Positions 63,268 to 64,000 of a stretch of 64,000 bases of DNA are shown here, in pieces. The position numbers were made by a program, and so were the translations under genes. Positions within the stretch are counted from its first letter, which is position 1; every line of letters begins with the position of its first letter. This DNA comes from Atrina japonica (lineage: Eukaryota > Mollusca > Bivalvia > Pterioida > Pinnidae), in NCBI GenBank assembly GCA_030159075.1, contig BROG01000462.1, positions 310,001 through 374,000 of the forward strand, written 5' to 3'. The notes under the pieces are model-generated. The model did not search any database. It was given only the letters and a program-made list of their open reading frames with translations, and had not been told where the DNA came from.

Positions 63268-64000
63268 TCCCTATAAACACCGCTTCATTGCGGGGTCATC
63301 TAAGTGCTCCACCAAGCCTTTATCTATTTTGCTCACAAACTTTTAACACATATTAAACAAGGTCTTCCGAAGTACTGTATAACGGCCTACTCAAGAAGCG
63401 GAGTCAATGAAATGTGGATTCTAAATAGTTCAAAGGAATTGTTGGAACATTTAAAATCTCCAAATTTCAAACATATTACAAGCATCAAGCCTTTTGATTT
63501 TTCGACCCTTTACACAACAATCCCTCTTCAAAAACTAAATAACAGATTATCATCTATTATGCAAAGCTCTTTTGTATACAAAAATGGAAATCACAGATAT
63601 AAATATTTGGTGTTAAGTAATGAAGAACCTTATTTTGTCAAGGAACACTGATTCCAATAACAAGTACACCGAAGACATTATTATCAAGATGCTGGGGTTT
63701 CTAGTAGACAGCATCTTCGTGGTCTTTGCGGTAAAAAAGTTTTCCAACAGATTGTCGGCATTCCAATGGTTTCCAATTGTGCACCTCTCCTGGCTGACAT
63801 ATTTTTGTATTCATATGAAGCGGAATTTATACAGTCTCTACTCTCCAACAGTTAGCATTTTGGTTCAATTTTGCTTACAGCTATATCGACGATGTTCTGT
63901 CCATAAATAATTCAGAATTTCAGAATTATCTCGGCCAGTTGTGTCCTGTTGAGCTAAAGATCAATAAGACGACAGAGAGCAACACATCTGCGTCTTACCT
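63268..64000 (+). mobile_element. PLE RT fragment of a second, diverged lineage (runs off the window)
   Basis: Begins PYKHRFIAGSSKCSTKPLS and continues with YSRSGVNEMWILNSS, FDFSTLYTTIP (motif A Asp), a frameshift near 63,650, then a GIPM-like region, SYIDDVLSINNSEF near 63,885 and TTESNTSASYL at the window edge. Many replacements relative to the other copies indicate a separate subfamily. In-frame stops and shifts show it is inactive here. It is cut by the window end. Confidence 0.85.

Overview
The window looks like AT-rich, repeat-dense eukaryotic DNA, most probably from a marine invertebrate and best guessed as a bivalve mollusc. The reasons are a split gene with canonical GT..AG introns, a nicotinic-type Cys-loop receptor, many Naiad-like Penelope retroelements, central-domain-type SINEs with (ACAA)n or (AAATC)n tails, long dinucleotide tracts and many minisatellites. 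The species call is inference. No bacterial-type operons, CRISPR arrays, rRNA genes or intact tRNA genes were seen.

Layout. 0.8-2.2 kb: AT microsatellite and a 44-bp/131-bp minisatellite. 2.6-6.8 kb: a dead Ty3/gypsy retrotransposon (gag, CCHC, protease, RT, RNase H and integrase remnants). 12.17-20.17 kb: the one apparently intact host gene, a six-exon nicotinic-receptor-like subunit of about 437 residues. All five junctions are GT..AG and keep one frame. Its introns hold CA and GA microsatellites, old retroelement tails and three foldback elements. 24.0-27.0 kb: a nearly full-length but broken Penelope-like element (PLE) with the permuted order GIY-YIG endonuclease, CxC linker, reverse transcriptase. 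28-38.7 kb: several independent satellite arrays (23, about 27, 100 and 46 bp units) and PLE tails. 47.3-50.2 kb: a decayed virus-like cluster with a Polinton/Maverick-type structural-protein fragment, an AT-hook ORF, a BIR-domain ORF and a zinc-knuckle ORF. 53.8-64 kb: further PLE copies, including two in head-to-head inverted contact at about 63,266, and a broken SGNH-hydrolase-like fragment.

The main unifying observation is that a roughly 220-bp dispersed repeat, seen at more than a dozen places, is the 3' terminal region of the PLE. At least two PLE fragments run from the end of the RT reading frame straight into it. Most dispersed copies are therefore best read as 5'-truncated or solo-tail insertions, and some form inverted or tandem composites beside microsatellites. 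A second point of interest is the virus-like cluster carrying a BIR domain next to AT-hook and zinc-knuckle ORFs. Everything was read by eye. Family names rest on motif recognition and no database search was run.
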